Counted from the first letter of the stretch, positions 55,416 through 63,660 are shown. The stretch: 64,000 nucleotides of DNA from Typhlomys cinereus (GCA_023101885.1 JALPQD010000004.1:12359688-12423687); one strand, 5' to 3'. The notes: a model not told the origin generated them from the letters alone. Translations and numbers: made by a program.

Positions 55416-58400
55416 TTTTAAAAAGTCCTAGACCGTGATGGAAAAGAATGTATGATTTTGAACCTTCAGTATGTGTTCAAGTGCATGGATTTTTTCAACA
55501 TATGTTAAGTTCTGAATCCTGTGTCTATGATAGTTGTCATGTAACAACTTTTGTTTTTATATCAAAATACCCTCTCTGTCACATACACACATCACACATA
55601 TACATTAATATCAGTTATTTCTGATAAGGAAAATTTTTAGAGAAGAGAATACAAAACTAAAAAGCCTTAGCAAGTTTATACATTGACAATATGAGGAGAA
55701 ATTGATGAATCTGTTCAAAAAAGCGGGTGAGACATTACCAAAAATGAGTAAAGAATTAAATTTAATTCCAAGGAATTAAACCAAATAACTCTCACATTTA
55801 AGTAAGCATATTCAAAGATATATATTGCAACACTGGATTCATTAAGACACAGTTCATACTTAAGTATGGAACCCAATCCTTGAATTTCCTCTCCTAACTC
55901 CCAATTACTTTATCCCAGTTACTCAACATAATACAAAGAAGTTAGCATTCCTTCATCTTACTGTAAATGCAATGGTGACTCTAATATGTCTTTCACAGTG
56001 CCTTGCCAGCTACACGGTACAGCAACAGGCTTGGCCATTTTTGACTCCCAACTATACTTTAGTCAAAACTTTCTGCGTCATTTCTTTACACTTACATGTT
56101 TCAGAATCTTAAGTCGAATGATCACTTTACAGTATATCTAACTCAGGCACATCCTTCATAAAACATGTCCATGATGTCAGGCCCTGAATGTCATGCAAAA
56201 CTCAGATGCCTTGATGGTCACCAGCTCTCCAAAGTCATCTTAAGGCATGTTCTCTTAGGAGTGACTGAGCTCTCTAGAACTGACAGTTCCTAAGATCTAC
56301 TGCACTCTTCCCTTCTCAAAGTCCTTAATCTAGCCTGAAAAACATCTTGAAAGCCTGGCCCCTTATTATCATCTAGCTGTTACCATAGTGCCCTTGACTG
56401 TCTACCTAGTAACACATTTGTAAATCAACTATAATCTACAGCTATATTATTTATTTGAAAATTAATTGTGTATTTTATGTAATAAATAGTACATGAAGTG
56501 AAGATGGCATGGGATGTTTTCCTACTGCTTTCCCCAACACTGGGATTATAGACATGTAATACCCTGTCCAGCTTGTTTACCATTATCCTTCCTCCCAACA
56601 CCAAGTATTGTCCATGTCAGTAATATTTATTGTAAAATTGGCATAACAACATACATAAAGCTAACTTGATGTTTCTATTGCAGTTATGCCATAAGTCTGA
56701 TCTACTAAAAAAATGAAAAATAAATATTGGATAGAAGCCTGTAGGATACACAGTAATATAAGAGCAGTGCTAAAAAGTTGACCTGGCTTTAGTGATCTCC
56801 ACTTCACCTCTGCCCCCACCAAACACACATGTTTTAATTTGTAGGTATTCCCCTTTAGGAGATATGAATTGTTCAGAGTGACTATAACTTCAGGGGTATA
56901 TGGCAATACTCAAGACCACTGCTGATTAAATCAAACTTTTGTAGTGGAAGTTTCTTGTTTTAGTTTATAAGGTCTGAGGCTTCAAGCTTTGTTTACTTAA
57001 AGACCAAGAAGGGCATCTGATTACCTGCAATGAAAAGGACCCAGAGGAAGCATATTACTACTAAACACAAACCCACTTTCCCTATCATTAAATCAGCAGC
57101 ATATGTTCTTCCTGGGGCAGATTAGTTTATTCTGCCTAGGCTGTTCAGATGTCAAGGAGTAACATCTATGCTGCAATTTGTACCTTGTTCCTAAAACCAG
57201 CCACAGTGACATTATGCAACCTTGCCCAAATTCAGATAAAGAATTTGCATAAGTATTCTTTCCACTGATAACACCCTCTTTATTGTATTCATCCTAAATT
57301 TTCTACATTTTAAAAGCACAGTCTCTTCATTCACATGCTTGTATTATCTATTTTTACTTCCAAATGAAGTATTCTTACCAAATAAGTTCATTCCTAAAAC
57401 CAAGTGCAAAATATACACTTTATTGTTCAGACTATGATCCTATTTGTTATGACATTGTAGCTGGGAGATCAGTCTTGGAAAAGACTAGCACTTTAATATT
57501 ATTTTAATATTAACACAATTTAAAAATCTTTTAAGAATAATGCCTACAGTGCAGCTGTCTCCGATTCTCTTTTCTTACCCACTCTAAGCCTTCTTCTCCT
57601 CACTTACCTCACTTACAGGCTTCTGAATTTGTAACTCCCTCTTGATTCTGTTCCAATTATATCAATATTTGCCATTGTAAATTCCAGAACGGACATAAAA
57701 ATGTTAAGGCCAACTTTTCATTGGTACATTCTTCTGACTCTACCTTAATTGTTCTGCTATGAAAAATGATTCTTCAAAAAAAAAAAAACTTTACTGAATT
57801 TTCTTTCTGAGCCTTTGAAATACCTGCTTTACTTAATACTAACACTTAACACTGTTGGTTGCCCTGAAATTGAGTCTCTAAGCCAGCAGGAAGTAAAACC
57901 AGTTACAGTTCCTAGAAAATGTCCTTCTCCGATGAATGCCACCTCTCATCTTAATTCAGGAACTACATGACCAATGCATAAAGCCGTAAGCACTGCAAGT
58001 AATAGTGTACGAGGAAGACTACAGATCTCAGAATTCCAACACCTGCAAAGAAAATCATTTCATTTCTTTTTTTGTGTGTGTGTGAGGGAAACGATAGTAT
58101 TGGGAGTGACAATCAGAGGATTAAAAAACAGGGAAAATCACTCAAATAACAAAACTTTTCTCTATAAACTCCCACCTTGTACAGTTCACACAAAGAATGA
58201 GGCAGTGTGCAGGGGGAAACTTCAAGCCTTACCATACTGTGTGTGTACATTACCGAAGTGAATATACTGCTTTCATATTACTTTCTTGTGATTAAGACAA
58301 ACAAAAGTGCAATAGGTGCTTACCGTCAAAAATGGATCCCAATTTATATTTTCCACTGAAAAACTGTGGTAAGGAAAACACGAGTGCTCCCAGTCCTATC

Positions 58401-59983
58401 ATAAAGGAAGCGAACACTAGCCAGCGTGGTTTGTGTCCTCTCTCACCGAAGAACGACACAAATAAAGATAGCACGCAGAAGGAGATGTCGTAACTCGACG
58501 ATATCAAGCCGGTCAGGGAACTCTTCATTTCATAGCGTTTCTCAATGGTGGAAATGCTAATATTTACAAGGCCATTTACTACAACACCTATGAAAAGAAG
58601 AAAGGAGGTTTGTGTGCATTATTATAACTTAAACATGCCAACTTAAAAAGCATACAGTCCTCGCAGTTAAGCAACTCAAATATAGTCCCTCAAAAATCAT
58701 TTTACGTTTCATATTGGAAACTTGGGAGTTTTCAGGTGCTCACAACTGACACTTGCTATGTAAATAAAGTATAGAGAGTTTATCTTATTCACTTTTCATT
58801 AGATGGCAAAAAGAAAGTCATGTTGATAAAGTCTCAAGAGGTTGGGTTATACTAGAGAGCTCTCAGGTGCAGCACTTGAAGGGGCATCTCTGGAAAGAGC
58901 CCAGAAGTTCAAGTGGCCACATAGGACATTGCAGTAATGTCACATGGTCTCCTAAGTCTTATGAATATTTAACTATAACTAGAGTTTGTTGTGACTTCGT
59001 ATTAACAGGAGAGAACCTGAGCTCAAACTCTTAATGCTTTCATGACTCTTAAGAGCATGGGGTCACCCAGGCCGGAGGATGTTTGTTCAAAAGAAAACAA
59101 ACTAACAGCAACAACAACAAAAAACCATGTAAAAAGTGTTCTACCAAGACTGAAATTGAAAGCATATTTTAAGAAAGGTAATAGAGTAACTTTTCAAAGT
59201 CCTGAAAGTATTCTCACTGTTATGCTTGTTTAAACAGATGATAGACTAATTGATAACTTTGAGACTGAAAAATAATTCTCTAAAGAACCAAGGAATGACA
59301 CTTTAATAGGGAGACAGTTACCTGATAATAGGAAAATTTCCCCATTCAAAAATCAACATACCAACAATCCTGCCACACACATTAAAGTCGGTAATTAGAA
59401 ATTATCGTCTTTATGATGAAACTGCACTATGCCAAAGTAAATTTGAAACTCAGTTGGAAGAATAGCATTTCAGTCCTATGAATATCTAAGTGAACTCTGT
59501 GCTACAGGAATTTCAAGAGCACTTATAAAAGTTCTATGGAGTCTAGCAAGATAGCTCAATCAGTAAAGACTCTACCTGCGCAGGTACACCTGGCACTGGT
59601 GTTTGCTCGCACACTCTTTCAACTAAATACATAGCAATTCTATGGAATAATAAACACTGTGTCTGTATTGAAAGTTCATGAAGATAGGAACTTTGGTACC
59701 CAGGACTGGGGAGATGGCTAAGGGGTTTTGACTCTGCCTCACAAGCAGAAGGTCCTGAGTTTGGATTCCCAGGTTAAAAAAAACTGCCAGGCAAAAAACA
59801 GCGGCAGCCTGTACTTCTGGCCCTGGTGGGCAGAGCCTGGGAAATCCCCAGAGCGAAGTAAGAAGGTAGAAGCAATCCAGGATGATTCCAGAAGTCACCT
59901 TGGTCCTCTACAGGCACATGTGCCCTCTGATACACACACAAATGAATGAAGTTAAAAAAAAAAAATCTCCTTAAGCACACTGG

Positions 59984-60028
<45 letters not shown>

Positions 60029-61997
60029 CCTTTTAGGCTGGGGAGATGGCTCAGTGCTTGAAGTCTTTGCCTCTCAAGCAAAGGGACTTGAGTTCAGATC
60101 CCCAGATTCCAGTGCTGGGCAGATATGACGACTGCCTGTAATTCTGGCCCTAGAAAGCAGAGCCTGGAAACCCCAGAGCAAAGCAATAATGTGGAAGAAC
60201 AATCTAGGATGATTGCTGATGTCACCTGTACACACGCTCTCAAGTGCTCTCTGGTACACATATCTGCAAACACATGCACATGCACCTATATGCAAAACAC
60301 ACAAATGCAAAAAATAAAAGATTTGCTTCTTCCTAATGAAAAATGCTAACACATGATGGGAATAACCTTTTCAGATGGGAAAAATCTTTTCAGTCACTGA
60401 AGCTCAAACGGAGGCACGATTTAATTCATTGGGTCACTTCTCTGATTATGCTTCAGACTAAAACTTTTTTTTCCAAAAGTGAAATTATAGATAATAATTT
60501 TAAATGTGATGCATAAACTGATACATCTTAGAAGGCAGATTTGCAGAATGAAGTTTACCGTACTTTACTTTTGAACTCTACGTTTTTTCTTTAAGCAAAG
60601 ATGCTTCAGTCACTAATAACTGAGTGACTAAAATCGAGACATTAATGGGGGAAAAAAAACTATGGTGAGGATAAGAAAGGTGAAAGGGAAAAGAGCTCTT
60701 CCTCACTAACCTTCAGGAAAAGAACATAAGTTCACTTATTAGCAAAAAAAAAAAAAATTATTCGCTTAGCACCTAAAATCTTCCTTGAAGAGGGGAAGTG
60801 GAAATCAGACCAGAAAATTAGGTTGCAATTTAGTTTTCTATTAACTTAGTAAGGTGCAATTTTCAGTAGCCGGAAAATATCTTTGGCTATTATCCCTTCT
60901 GGGAAATCTTTAATTATTGACAAAATATTTCGAGACTAACTCAAAAAGTCTACTTCTCAAATTCAGAGTAACCTTCAGCATGCCCTTCAAGCTATTCAGT
61001 CTCAGACCCACCCACCTGGATCTGTGGCTGAGGTATAACTTCCCATTTCTCAGTTCTTGCCATGAAGGCAAAACCAAAAGCCTTTCCATCTCTTACTTCG
61101 CCAAGCTCGCTTTAGATTGCATACTCCTGAGGGTATAAATCTAGACTTAATCCGTAACTCCCCAGTGCACCGAGACACCCTAGAACAAAACAGATACTGG
61201 GTATCTAATACAGGCTTGCCCTTCAAGCAGACGGAAGCTTTTGCTCACGTATTCACTGGACTGTGCTTGAGCCTGTGCTTGCCAACATTTAGAAAATGCG
61301 CTTACTTACATCTAACTTAGGCTACAGATTCTTACCCTTATCAGAAAAGTTATCAATCTCTCTGCTACAGAAACAGAAGCAAAATTCCTTTCAAGGAAGC
61401 TAATAGGCTAAACTGAGGCAGGGCATCAAATAAAAACTTGCGCGGCAGGGTTTTTAATGTTGCGACAAAGGGAGAGCTAAAGTGAGAAATGAGCGAGACA
61501 GCGAGCGTGGGCGAGAGTGTCCCCAAGTTGCAAGCTCTCCGTCTTGTGCCCCATGTCGACTCTGCGGTCAAGTGTACAGACAGCTCGCCAGCTCGCCCTG
61601 ACCCCCTGGCTCTGGGCACGACTGACGCCCCCTGGAGCTGGTTCTGGACGTTACCTTGCGTGAGCGCCAAGAAGCAGTAGTGCAGCAGAAAGCCTTGGGG
61701 AGTGTTGCAGCGCTGCAAACACCGCGGGTGGAAGCCCCTCCATCCGCAGGGCCCCTCCTCAAACTCTGACAGCAACTGTGCCCCGGACGGCGCTTCGGAA
61801 GCCGGGGGACTTGAAGACAGAGGTGGCTCTGGTGATTTCTGGGGTTCCTGAGACTTTCCGGGCTGCGAATCCTGGGTCTGGTTGCTAGAAGGCAAGGCAG
61901 GGACATCAACCTGGGAAGGTGATGCTGGAGTACGGCGCGGGGTGTCTGGGCTGCTGGGGACAAAAGCTGGGTTCTCAATACCCTCGGCGCCCTTCAT
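20412..61997 (-). CDS. SLCO4C1: SLCO4C1, solute carrier organic anion transporter 4C1 (13 coding exons)
   Basis: Organic anion transporting polypeptide OATP4C1 is a 12-helix plasma membrane uptake carrier. In other mammals it acts in kidney proximal tubule on cardiac glycosides, thyroid hormone and uremic solutes. Coding exons on the - strand: 61997-61655, 58587-58324, 42109-41927, 40138-40042, 38719-38598, 37114-36996, 35640-35496, 35120-34925, 29295-29145, 27334-27144, 24166-24102, 22072-21935 and 20566-20412. All have AG acceptors and GT donors with matching phases. The sum is 2,169 nt, 722 residues plus stop; the human protein is 724. It has a Pro/Ser/Gln-rich N-terminus (about 1-85), the OATP signature NDPRWLGAWWIGFLL (about residues 298-312), and a Cys-rich Kazal-like loop at about 490-565. 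No frameshift or premature stop was seen. The start at 61997 matches the known N-terminus MK.AEGIEN. Confidence 0.96.
20730..20870 (+). repeat. B1/7SL-like SINE (intron 12)
   Basis: ggcacacctgctatcccagt, gcaacagagcaagaccttgtctc and a following A-rich end show an Alu/B1-type monomer. Confidence 0.6.
21030..21120 (-). repeat. B1-like fragment (intron 12)
   Basis: tgagacagggttttggtacc followed by gactggcattacaggtatac is the complement of a B1-type monomer. Confidence 0.6.
21935..22072 (-). CDS. SLCO4C1: SLCO4C1 coding exon 12
   Basis: 138 nt, acceptor cttcctag and donor cataa/gtaagt, ending in phase 1. It encodes TIPGPIIFGAIIDSTCILWD, CGTKGACWIYDN and KMAHMLVAI, matching the helix 11 region of the family. 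Confidence 0.95.
22625..22805 (+). repeat. B2-like SINE (intron 11)
   Basis: It begins gggccagctagatggctcag and continues with gacttgagttcaaattccag and ttctctgacctctgcccatt, the order of an old tRNA-derived B2-type element. Confidence 0.65.
23390..23725 (-). repeat. B3/B2-type SINE, reverse (intron 11)
   Basis: A G/T-rich tail (gtgtgtgcgagtgtatgtg) leads to gggatctggagattcaaact and ends tgcttagcaatctccccaac, the complement of a tRNA-like head. Confidence 0.6.
24102..24166 (-). CDS. SLCO4C1: SLCO4C1 coding exon 11 (65 nt)
   Basis: A short exon, acceptor atttccag and donor ttgg/gtaagt. It encodes CVNDRQRSLALGVQFTLLRL, followed by L and a split G, matching human CVNHRQRSLALG. It was found by following splice phase, because it holds no ATG-initiated frame of useful length. 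Confidence 0.94.
24587..24860 (+). mobile_element. Older tRNA-derived SINE (intron 10)
   Basis: Head gggctggagagatggctcaa and body gatcccaaagttacccttgg, ending AATAAATAAAG. It is flanked by the near-perfect duplication gaaaaataagcacagg against gaaaaataaacacaagg. Confidence 0.85.
25020..27020 (+). mobile_element. Old L1 fragment: ORF2 3' part plus 3' UTR (intron 10)
   Basis: Blocks such as taccagaaaaaataaaatac, aaattcgtatggaaaagatcc, ttttggcataaaaacaaac and gaatggatacagaaaatgtgg follow the order of the L1 ORF2 end and old L1 3' UTR. The reading frame is heavily decayed. It is interrupted by a later retro-insertion at about 25377-25891. It ends close to SLCO4C1 exon 10. Confidence 0.75.
25377..25891 (+). 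mobile_element. L1-3'UTR-like retro-insertion with target duplication, copy 1
   Basis: A 0.5 kb insert inside the L1 ORF2 fragment. It is flanked by a perfect 15 bp duplication, atactaccagatttc (about 25362-25376 and 25892-25906). It begins aggcctgcctaatctctccc, has aagattgtaagag, a strongly purine-rich region at about 25752-25855, and ends in a run of A. The features are those of L1-driven target-primed insertion. The body resembles rodent L1 3' UTR sequence. Confidence 0.75.
27144..27334 (-). CDS. SLCO4C1: SLCO4C1 coding exon 10
   Basis: 191 nt, acceptor aattttcag and donor ttaag/gtgggc, ending in phase 2. It encodes VYYNCSCIGREIEI, SIGFEAKAGKCETRC and a helix ending FMAGTPITVSIL. It completes the Cys-rich loop. 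Confidence 0.95.
28255..28740 (-). repeat. Composite of old SINE fragments and a (TC)n tract (intron 9)
   Basis: A B3-like reverse fragment (agagatcaaactcaggataa to ccaactgagtcatctttctg), a C/T-rich tract at about 28390-28515, and a B1/ID-like reverse fragment ending gactgagctacatccccag. Individual boundaries are uncertain. Confidence 0.5.
29145..29295 (-). CDS. SLCO4C1: SLCO4C1 coding exon 9 (Kazal-like loop)
   Basis: 151 nt, acceptor atttccag and donor cgaag/gtaact, ending in phase 0. It encodes APCNANCNCLRSYYYPLCGG and DGVQYFSPCFAGC, the Cys-rich Kazal-like extracellular loop between helices 9 and 10. Confidence 0.95.
30140..30370 (+). repeat. Lx-like L1 3' UTR fragment (intron 8)
   Basis: ttcattttcttcagtggtac, agccactagtaagttg and the purine-rich gaagaaaaggaggatgaa follow the order of the rodent Lx-type L1 3' UTR as I know it. 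Confidence 0.6.
31000..31196 (-). repeat. B1- and ID/B4-like fragments, reverse (intron 8)
   Basis: ccactcaactaggctatccagg through actgagatgacagacagtc is the complement of a B1-type end. cttgtccactgagccattcc with ccagccc is the complement of an ID-like head. Confidence 0.55.
31273..31560 (-). mobile_element. Older tRNA-derived SINE, reverse, with (GT)n (intron 8)
   Basis: The T-rich tail complement and a (GT)n run at about 31302-31350 are followed by gtatcagagagtactgtgtg, ggtgacttcaggaatcatcc and the decayed tRNA-like head complement aaccatctctctagag. Confidence 0.8.
31669..32290 (+). mobile_element. L1-3'UTR-like retro-insertion, copy 2, split by a SINE
   Basis: It starts aggctagcctaatctctccc, like the start of the insert at 25377, and follows the same body to aaatgccactg. 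It then joins a different, SINE-like tail (ccctctgatgcatgtgtg to AATAAATAAATAAAA near 32337). The inner SINE occupies 31746-32041. Compared with 25377-25891 the purine-rich end is missing. Confidence 0.65.
31746..32041 (+). mobile_element. Young tRNA-derived SINE nested in retro-insertion copy 2
   Basis: Complete member of the young family. It is flanked by the perfect duplication aagattgtaagagca (31731-31745 and 32042-32056), which is part of the host retro-insert, so this SINE is the later event. Confidence 0.95.
32397..32528 (+). mobile_element. Short purine-rich truncated retro-insertion
   Basis: A G/A-rich segment (agaggagggggaggaggga and onward) ends aatttttaataaataaaaaa. It is flanked by a perfect 16 bp duplication, aagagatttagtgttg. 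It fits a strongly 5'-truncated L1 3' end. Confidence 0.75.
34255..34640 (+). repeat. Old dispersed LTR-like repeat (intron 8)
   Basis: gtctttttgttgctatagtgg, tataaagactgaagattta, cagttctacaggttgagaag and catggcagaaggcatctc follow the order of a widespread mammalian repeat of MaLR or similar type. The family name is not certain. Confidence 0.45.
34925..35120 (-). CDS. SLCO4C1: SLCO4C1 coding exon 8
   Basis: 196 nt, acceptor cccattag and donor atgg/gtaaat, ending in phase 2. It encodes AVLIPGAALGQILGGVLVSK, NTMKFALCTSG and AKCENGPFAGVSESYNG. Confidence 0.96.
35496..35640 (-). CDS. SLCO4C1: SLCO4C1 coding exon 7
   Basis: 145 nt, phase 0 to 1, acceptor ttctttag and donor ggag/gtaaaa. It encodes NLMRNTVFMCLVLSTSSEAL and FIENQFGLTSSFAATLGG, nearly identical to human. 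Confidence 0.96.
36996..37114 (-). CDS. SLCO4C1: SLCO4C1 coding exon 6
   Basis: 119 nt, acceptor ttctctttag and donor cttaag/gtgatg, ending in phase 0. It encodes the large intracellular loop: TAKIQAGKISQTHQ and KFGKSIKDFPAALK. It is the exon most diverged from human but has the same length class. Confidence 0.93.
37299..37420 (+). repeat. B1-like SINE (intron 5)
   Basis: agccaggtataatggctcag, caatcccagcacttaggtag and a poly-A end show a B1-type monomer. It lies about 190 bp upstream of exon 6 on the - strand. Confidence 0.7.
38201..38478 (+). mobile_element. Older tRNA-derived SINE with (CA)n (intron 5)
   Basis: The head aggctacagagatgactcag, body and a (CA)n run at about 38428-38472 are flanked by agtttccatagg and agtttccatggg. 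Confidence 0.82.
38598..38719 (-). CDS. SLCO4C1: SLCO4C1 coding exon 5 (OATP signature)
   Basis: 122 nt, acceptor ctgcttag and donor ccag/gtaatg. It encodes SELTENDPRWLGAWWIGFLL, which contains the OATP superfamily signature D-x-RW-x-GAWW-x-G-F-L, and ends SCFPKHLPG. A long A/T homopolymer lies just upstream in the intron. Confidence 0.96.
40042..40138 (-). CDS. SLCO4C1: SLCO4C1 coding exon 4
   Basis: 97 nt, acceptor gttctag and donor caaaa/gtaagt, ending in phase 2. It encodes SMSILGPAIGYVLGGQLLTM and YIDVAMGQ. Confidence 0.94.
40512..40782 (+). mobile_element. Older tRNA-derived SINE (intron 3)
   Basis: The order of ggattggagagatttctaag, aggtcctgagtttgaatccc and cacagggacacacaatgctc defines the family. 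Weak duplication tctgcatcta / tttgcatcta. Confidence 0.75.
41927..42109 (-). CDS. SLCO4C1: SLCO4C1 coding exon 3
   Basis: 183 nt, phase 1 to 1, acceptor ctaataaag and donor atag/gtaagt. It encodes DTCLATRNSTSC with N-glycosylation sequon NST, then the helix FILGQLFLGAGGTPLYTLG. The intron before it, 16.2 kb, is the largest of the gene. Confidence 0.96.
42324..42645 (+). mobile_element. Older tRNA-derived SINE with (CA)n (intron 2)
   Basis: It has a shortened head (gggctggctcaggggttaag) and an internal poly-A run at about 42393-42407. The flanking sequence aagaattgaaattgg is duplicated perfectly. Confidence 0.85.
44320..44626 (+). mobile_element. Young tRNA-derived SINE (intron 2)
   Basis: Complete young-family element flanked by the perfect 14 bp duplication agaaacacgttaag (44306-44319 and 44627-44640). 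Confidence 0.95.
44641..46940. other. Intron 2 stretch without assigned features
   Basis: The segment at about 45200-45960 is less A+T-rich than its surroundings and has short open frames, a tataaagg word at 45238 and ctccgccc at 45488. It could be an old LTR or retrocopy, but I cannot assign it. Nothing else recognised. Confidence 0.35.
46941..47232 (-). mobile_element. Older tRNA-derived SINE, reverse (intron 2)
   Basis: (TTTA)n and (GT)n tail complements are followed by gaattatcctagatggcttc, and the element ends ctgagccgtctctctagccc. Flanks atactggatttt and aatgctggatttt form a near-duplication. Confidence 0.82.
47233..51049. other. Intron 2 stretch, little recognisable content
   Basis: A possible ID-like fragment lies at about 47345-47390 (ttcgggagatagtatggtgg, gtgctcgcctagc) and a (CA)n run at about 49651-49676. 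The remainder is A+T-rich with no gene seen. Confidence 0.4.
51050..51520 (+). repeat. L1 3' UTR-like fragment (intron 2)
   Basis: agatgtaagattgtaaaagtc, cagggctgttgcatccatga, gagaaactgatgagggttaa and a purine-rich end before gaataaaaaactttaaaat follow the order of rodent L1 3' UTRs. Confidence 0.6.
52356..52631 (-). mobile_element. Young tRNA-derived SINE, reverse (intron 2)
   Basis: Complete young-family element flanked by the perfect 18 bp duplication ctcactctaaccattttt (52338-52355 and 52632-52649). Confidence 0.95.
53050..53180 (+). repeat. B1/B4-like SINE fragment (intron 2)
   Basis: ttgattaatcccaataacta and agagttcaagaccaccttgg are typical inner words of 7SL-derived SINEs. Confidence 0.5.
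53466..53685 (-). mobile_element. L1-3'UTR-like retro-insertion, copy 3, 5'-truncated
   Basis: On the - strand it matches the right half of the insert at 25377-25891: cctcatcggagaggaggacc, catgcacattaaaggatg and a long G/A tract, ending gagcggaaataataataata. Flanks agggaaagagcatcttt and agggaaagaacatcttt are duplicated with one mismatch. Confidence 0.75.
54030..54215 (-). repeat. B4-like SINE, reverse (intron 2)
   Basis: actataggctgacctggacc, caaagcttaatacaagctta and caactgagctatatccctgg show B1-type and ID-type halves read in reverse. Confidence 0.55.
54885..55015 (+). repeat. ID-like SINE (intron 2)
   Basis: ggctagaaattcagttcagc, gctcgcctggtatgcaag and cttagatccctgttaggtcc follow the order of an ID/tRNA-Ala-like element with decayed boxes. 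Confidence 0.55.
55111..55421 (+). mobile_element. Older tRNA-derived SINE with (CA)n (intron 2)
   Basis: Head gctggagagatggctcaggg, full body and a (CA)n run at about 55373-55412. Flanks aagttctagaccatgg and aaagtcctagaccgtgatgg form an imperfect duplication. Confidence 0.85.
55422..58323. other. Intron 2 stretch near exon 2
   Basis: Mostly single-copy A+T-rich sequence. A B1-like reverse fragment lies at about 56520-56590 (aacactgggattatagacat). No gene recognised. Confidence 0.45.
58324..58587 (-). CDS. SLCO4C1: SLCO4C1 coding exon 2
   Basis: 264 nt, phase 1 to 1, acceptor tttcatag and donor gacg/gtaagc. It encodes helices 1-3, including EMKSSLTGLISSSYDISFCV and FFGERGHKPRWLVF, very close to the human protein. 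Confidence 0.96.
59535..59612 (+). repeat. tRNA-derived SINE head fragment (intron 1)
   Basis: gtctagcaagatagctcaatc and tctacctgcgcaggtacacc match only the tRNA-like head of the SINEs in this window; the body is absent. Confidence 0.45.
59704..59960 (+). mobile_element. Older tRNA-derived SINE (intron 1), first of a pair
   Basis: Head gactggggagatggctaagg, body with gggcagagcctgggaaatcc, ending in poly-A. A second copy starts 75 bp later in the same orientation. Confidence 0.8.
59987..60028. repeat. (CA)n microsatellite between paired SINEs
   Basis: About 20 uninterrupted CA units between two SINEs in the same orientation. Probably expanded from the tail of the left element. Confidence 0.9.
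60036..60320 (+). mobile_element. Older tRNA-derived SINE (intron 1), second of a pair
   Basis: Head ggctggggagatggctcagtg, body with tgattgctgatgtcacctgt, ending AAAAATAAAAG. It is more diverged than the left neighbour. Confidence 0.78.
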
Positions 61998-62460
61998 GAT
62001 CAGAGAGGGTGCGCGGGGCTCCAGGACTGCGAAGCAGTGGAGAATTGAGGTCTTTTCTGACTCCGCCCCTGGACAGGTGACCGCGCCCCTGTGCGGTTGG
62101 CCCTCCCACCTCTCCAAGATCCGAGGCCCTCCCACTTCTCCAAGGTCCGGGACACTTCGGTGGCCTTGACCTGCCTTGCAGGGCTGCGCTGGGGGCAGGT
62201 GCCACACCTATCGCCTCCGGGGACAGTCGTAGTGCTAGACGTGATCCCCACTCTGCAGGGCTCTTTCCCAGAGCCTGGGGAACAGGAACAGAGAGAGAAA
62301 CCGCGGCAGGCTGTGACCAAGGCTCCCCCTGGGTGTGCGCACGAAAGCGGTAAACGCAGTTGCATCAGGAGATCTTTCAAGAAAAGATCTTGCTTACCTA
62401 ACGAGGACTATCCCGCACTCCAGAAATCTGGGAGCCTCGGGTATAATACTTCGGATTCCG
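61440..62460 (-). promoter_or_regulatory. G+C- and CpG-rich region over SLCO4C1 exon 1 and promoter
   Basis: In an otherwise A+T-rich locus this kilobase is rich in G, C and CpG (for example acgcccc, gcgcgg, gcgcaag). It covers exon 1, the start codon and the probable 5' UTR. No TATA box is evident on the - strand close to exon 1. The transcription start is not determined; it should lie to the right of 61997. Confidence 0.6.
61655..61997 (-). CDS. SLCO4C1: SLCO4C1 coding exon 1
   Basis: It starts with ATG at 61997-61995 (MKGAEGIENPAFVPSSPDTP) and encodes the cytoplasmic Pro/Ser/Gln-rich N-terminus and the start of helix 1 (GFLLHYCFLALTQ). The donor is gcaag/gtaacg and the exon ends in phase 1. 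The frame stays open upstream to 62207, but that extension begins with GTG and has no family match. Confidence 0.95.
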
Positions 62461-63649
62461 TGAATGCTATGTCTTTTATCTGTCATTTTTCCTACAAGAA
62501 AAAAAAAAAAAAACCCATAAAACTCTCGCTTCCGTTTTCCCACCAGAGTCAACATACAATATAATCACCTTTTTGGTTTAATTTCCTCCAAGCCGAAGGA
62601 AAATAAATTAACTTTAAAAACATACATATGGTGTTCTCTGAGCTGAGAGATGAGGAGGTCGACGACGCTGATGATCGTTTAAATAATTTCTATCTGTGAA
62701 ATAAAATTGCTTTCAAGAACTTAAAATAAAAAAAAAAAGAACTTAAAATCATGGTGTGGTTTAGGGTAGCTCCGATTTATTCATTCATTTATTCATTTAT
62801 CCATTCATTATTTCATTGGTTATCACAAAGTATTTATATCCTGTGCGAGAAACAGTTTTGTAGTCTCCAGGGAACTGGCAAATGTCCCTACCCTTTCAGT
62901 ACTCACATTGCCATAGGAAATGGTAATAATTAAATATGTACACAGTGTATTATGTAACATTGTATTTACAGTGGCAAAGGACCGATGTAAACTACGTATT
63001 TTATTTTGATCAGATAGTGTTTCTCTTCCTCTACAGTTAAAAAAAAAAAGTCTGGGTTATCCTTGGACCTGGAGGGATAGAAAGGAGGGCTAACATTTTT
63101 AACATTTTTTGTTCTATTCCTCATTAGTAGTGCATACATAATTTAAGAGGAAAGAAGAAAGCAGAACGAGGGGTGGAGGTGGGGGACAGAACATGAACTC
63201 AAGCTTTACCCACGGATGTACACTGAAGTTTACTCGGGAAGCTCCTCCAAAACTCCAGCGAGGAAGTGATATCCTGATAGAAATGGCTACTGACTTGGTG
63301 CCAGGGTGCAAGCTTTTTATAGTTGCAGTGCAAGGAGAAGGGATTTGGGGTTTGACTAGTTATCAGATTAACATTCTTAGTGGGGGGGGGGTTCCAGAAA
63401 AGATCTGCTTCTTCTCAGATTTATCGGCAGGGTCTCTATAGGGCAAGATCTCTGGCTTTAGGGTGGGATCTCTGGCAGAGATTTGTCAGGTGGGGAGAGT
63501 CTCTTGTTTTGAGATCTGGTTCCGAATCTATCAATTAATAACTACATTTTACACATTAAGGAGCCTGTTCCCCAGGGAGGATCAAAAATTGTCAAAATAG
63601 TGCTATAAGTGAGTTGATACTTGTCATGAACTTGAACTCAGCTCTCTCA
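62461..63649. other. Upstream flank of SLCO4C1
   Basis: A (TTCA)n-like stretch lies at about 62776-62815, with short A runs. No gene or clear element otherwise. Confidence 0.5.
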
Positions 63650-63660
63650 TCCTGGACTTG

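Noticed and set aside
61998..62207. N-terminal extension of SLCO4C1 in the same open frame
   Set aside because: The extended frame begins with GTG, not ATG, and the extra residues match nothing in the family. The ATG at 61997 gives the conserved N-terminus.
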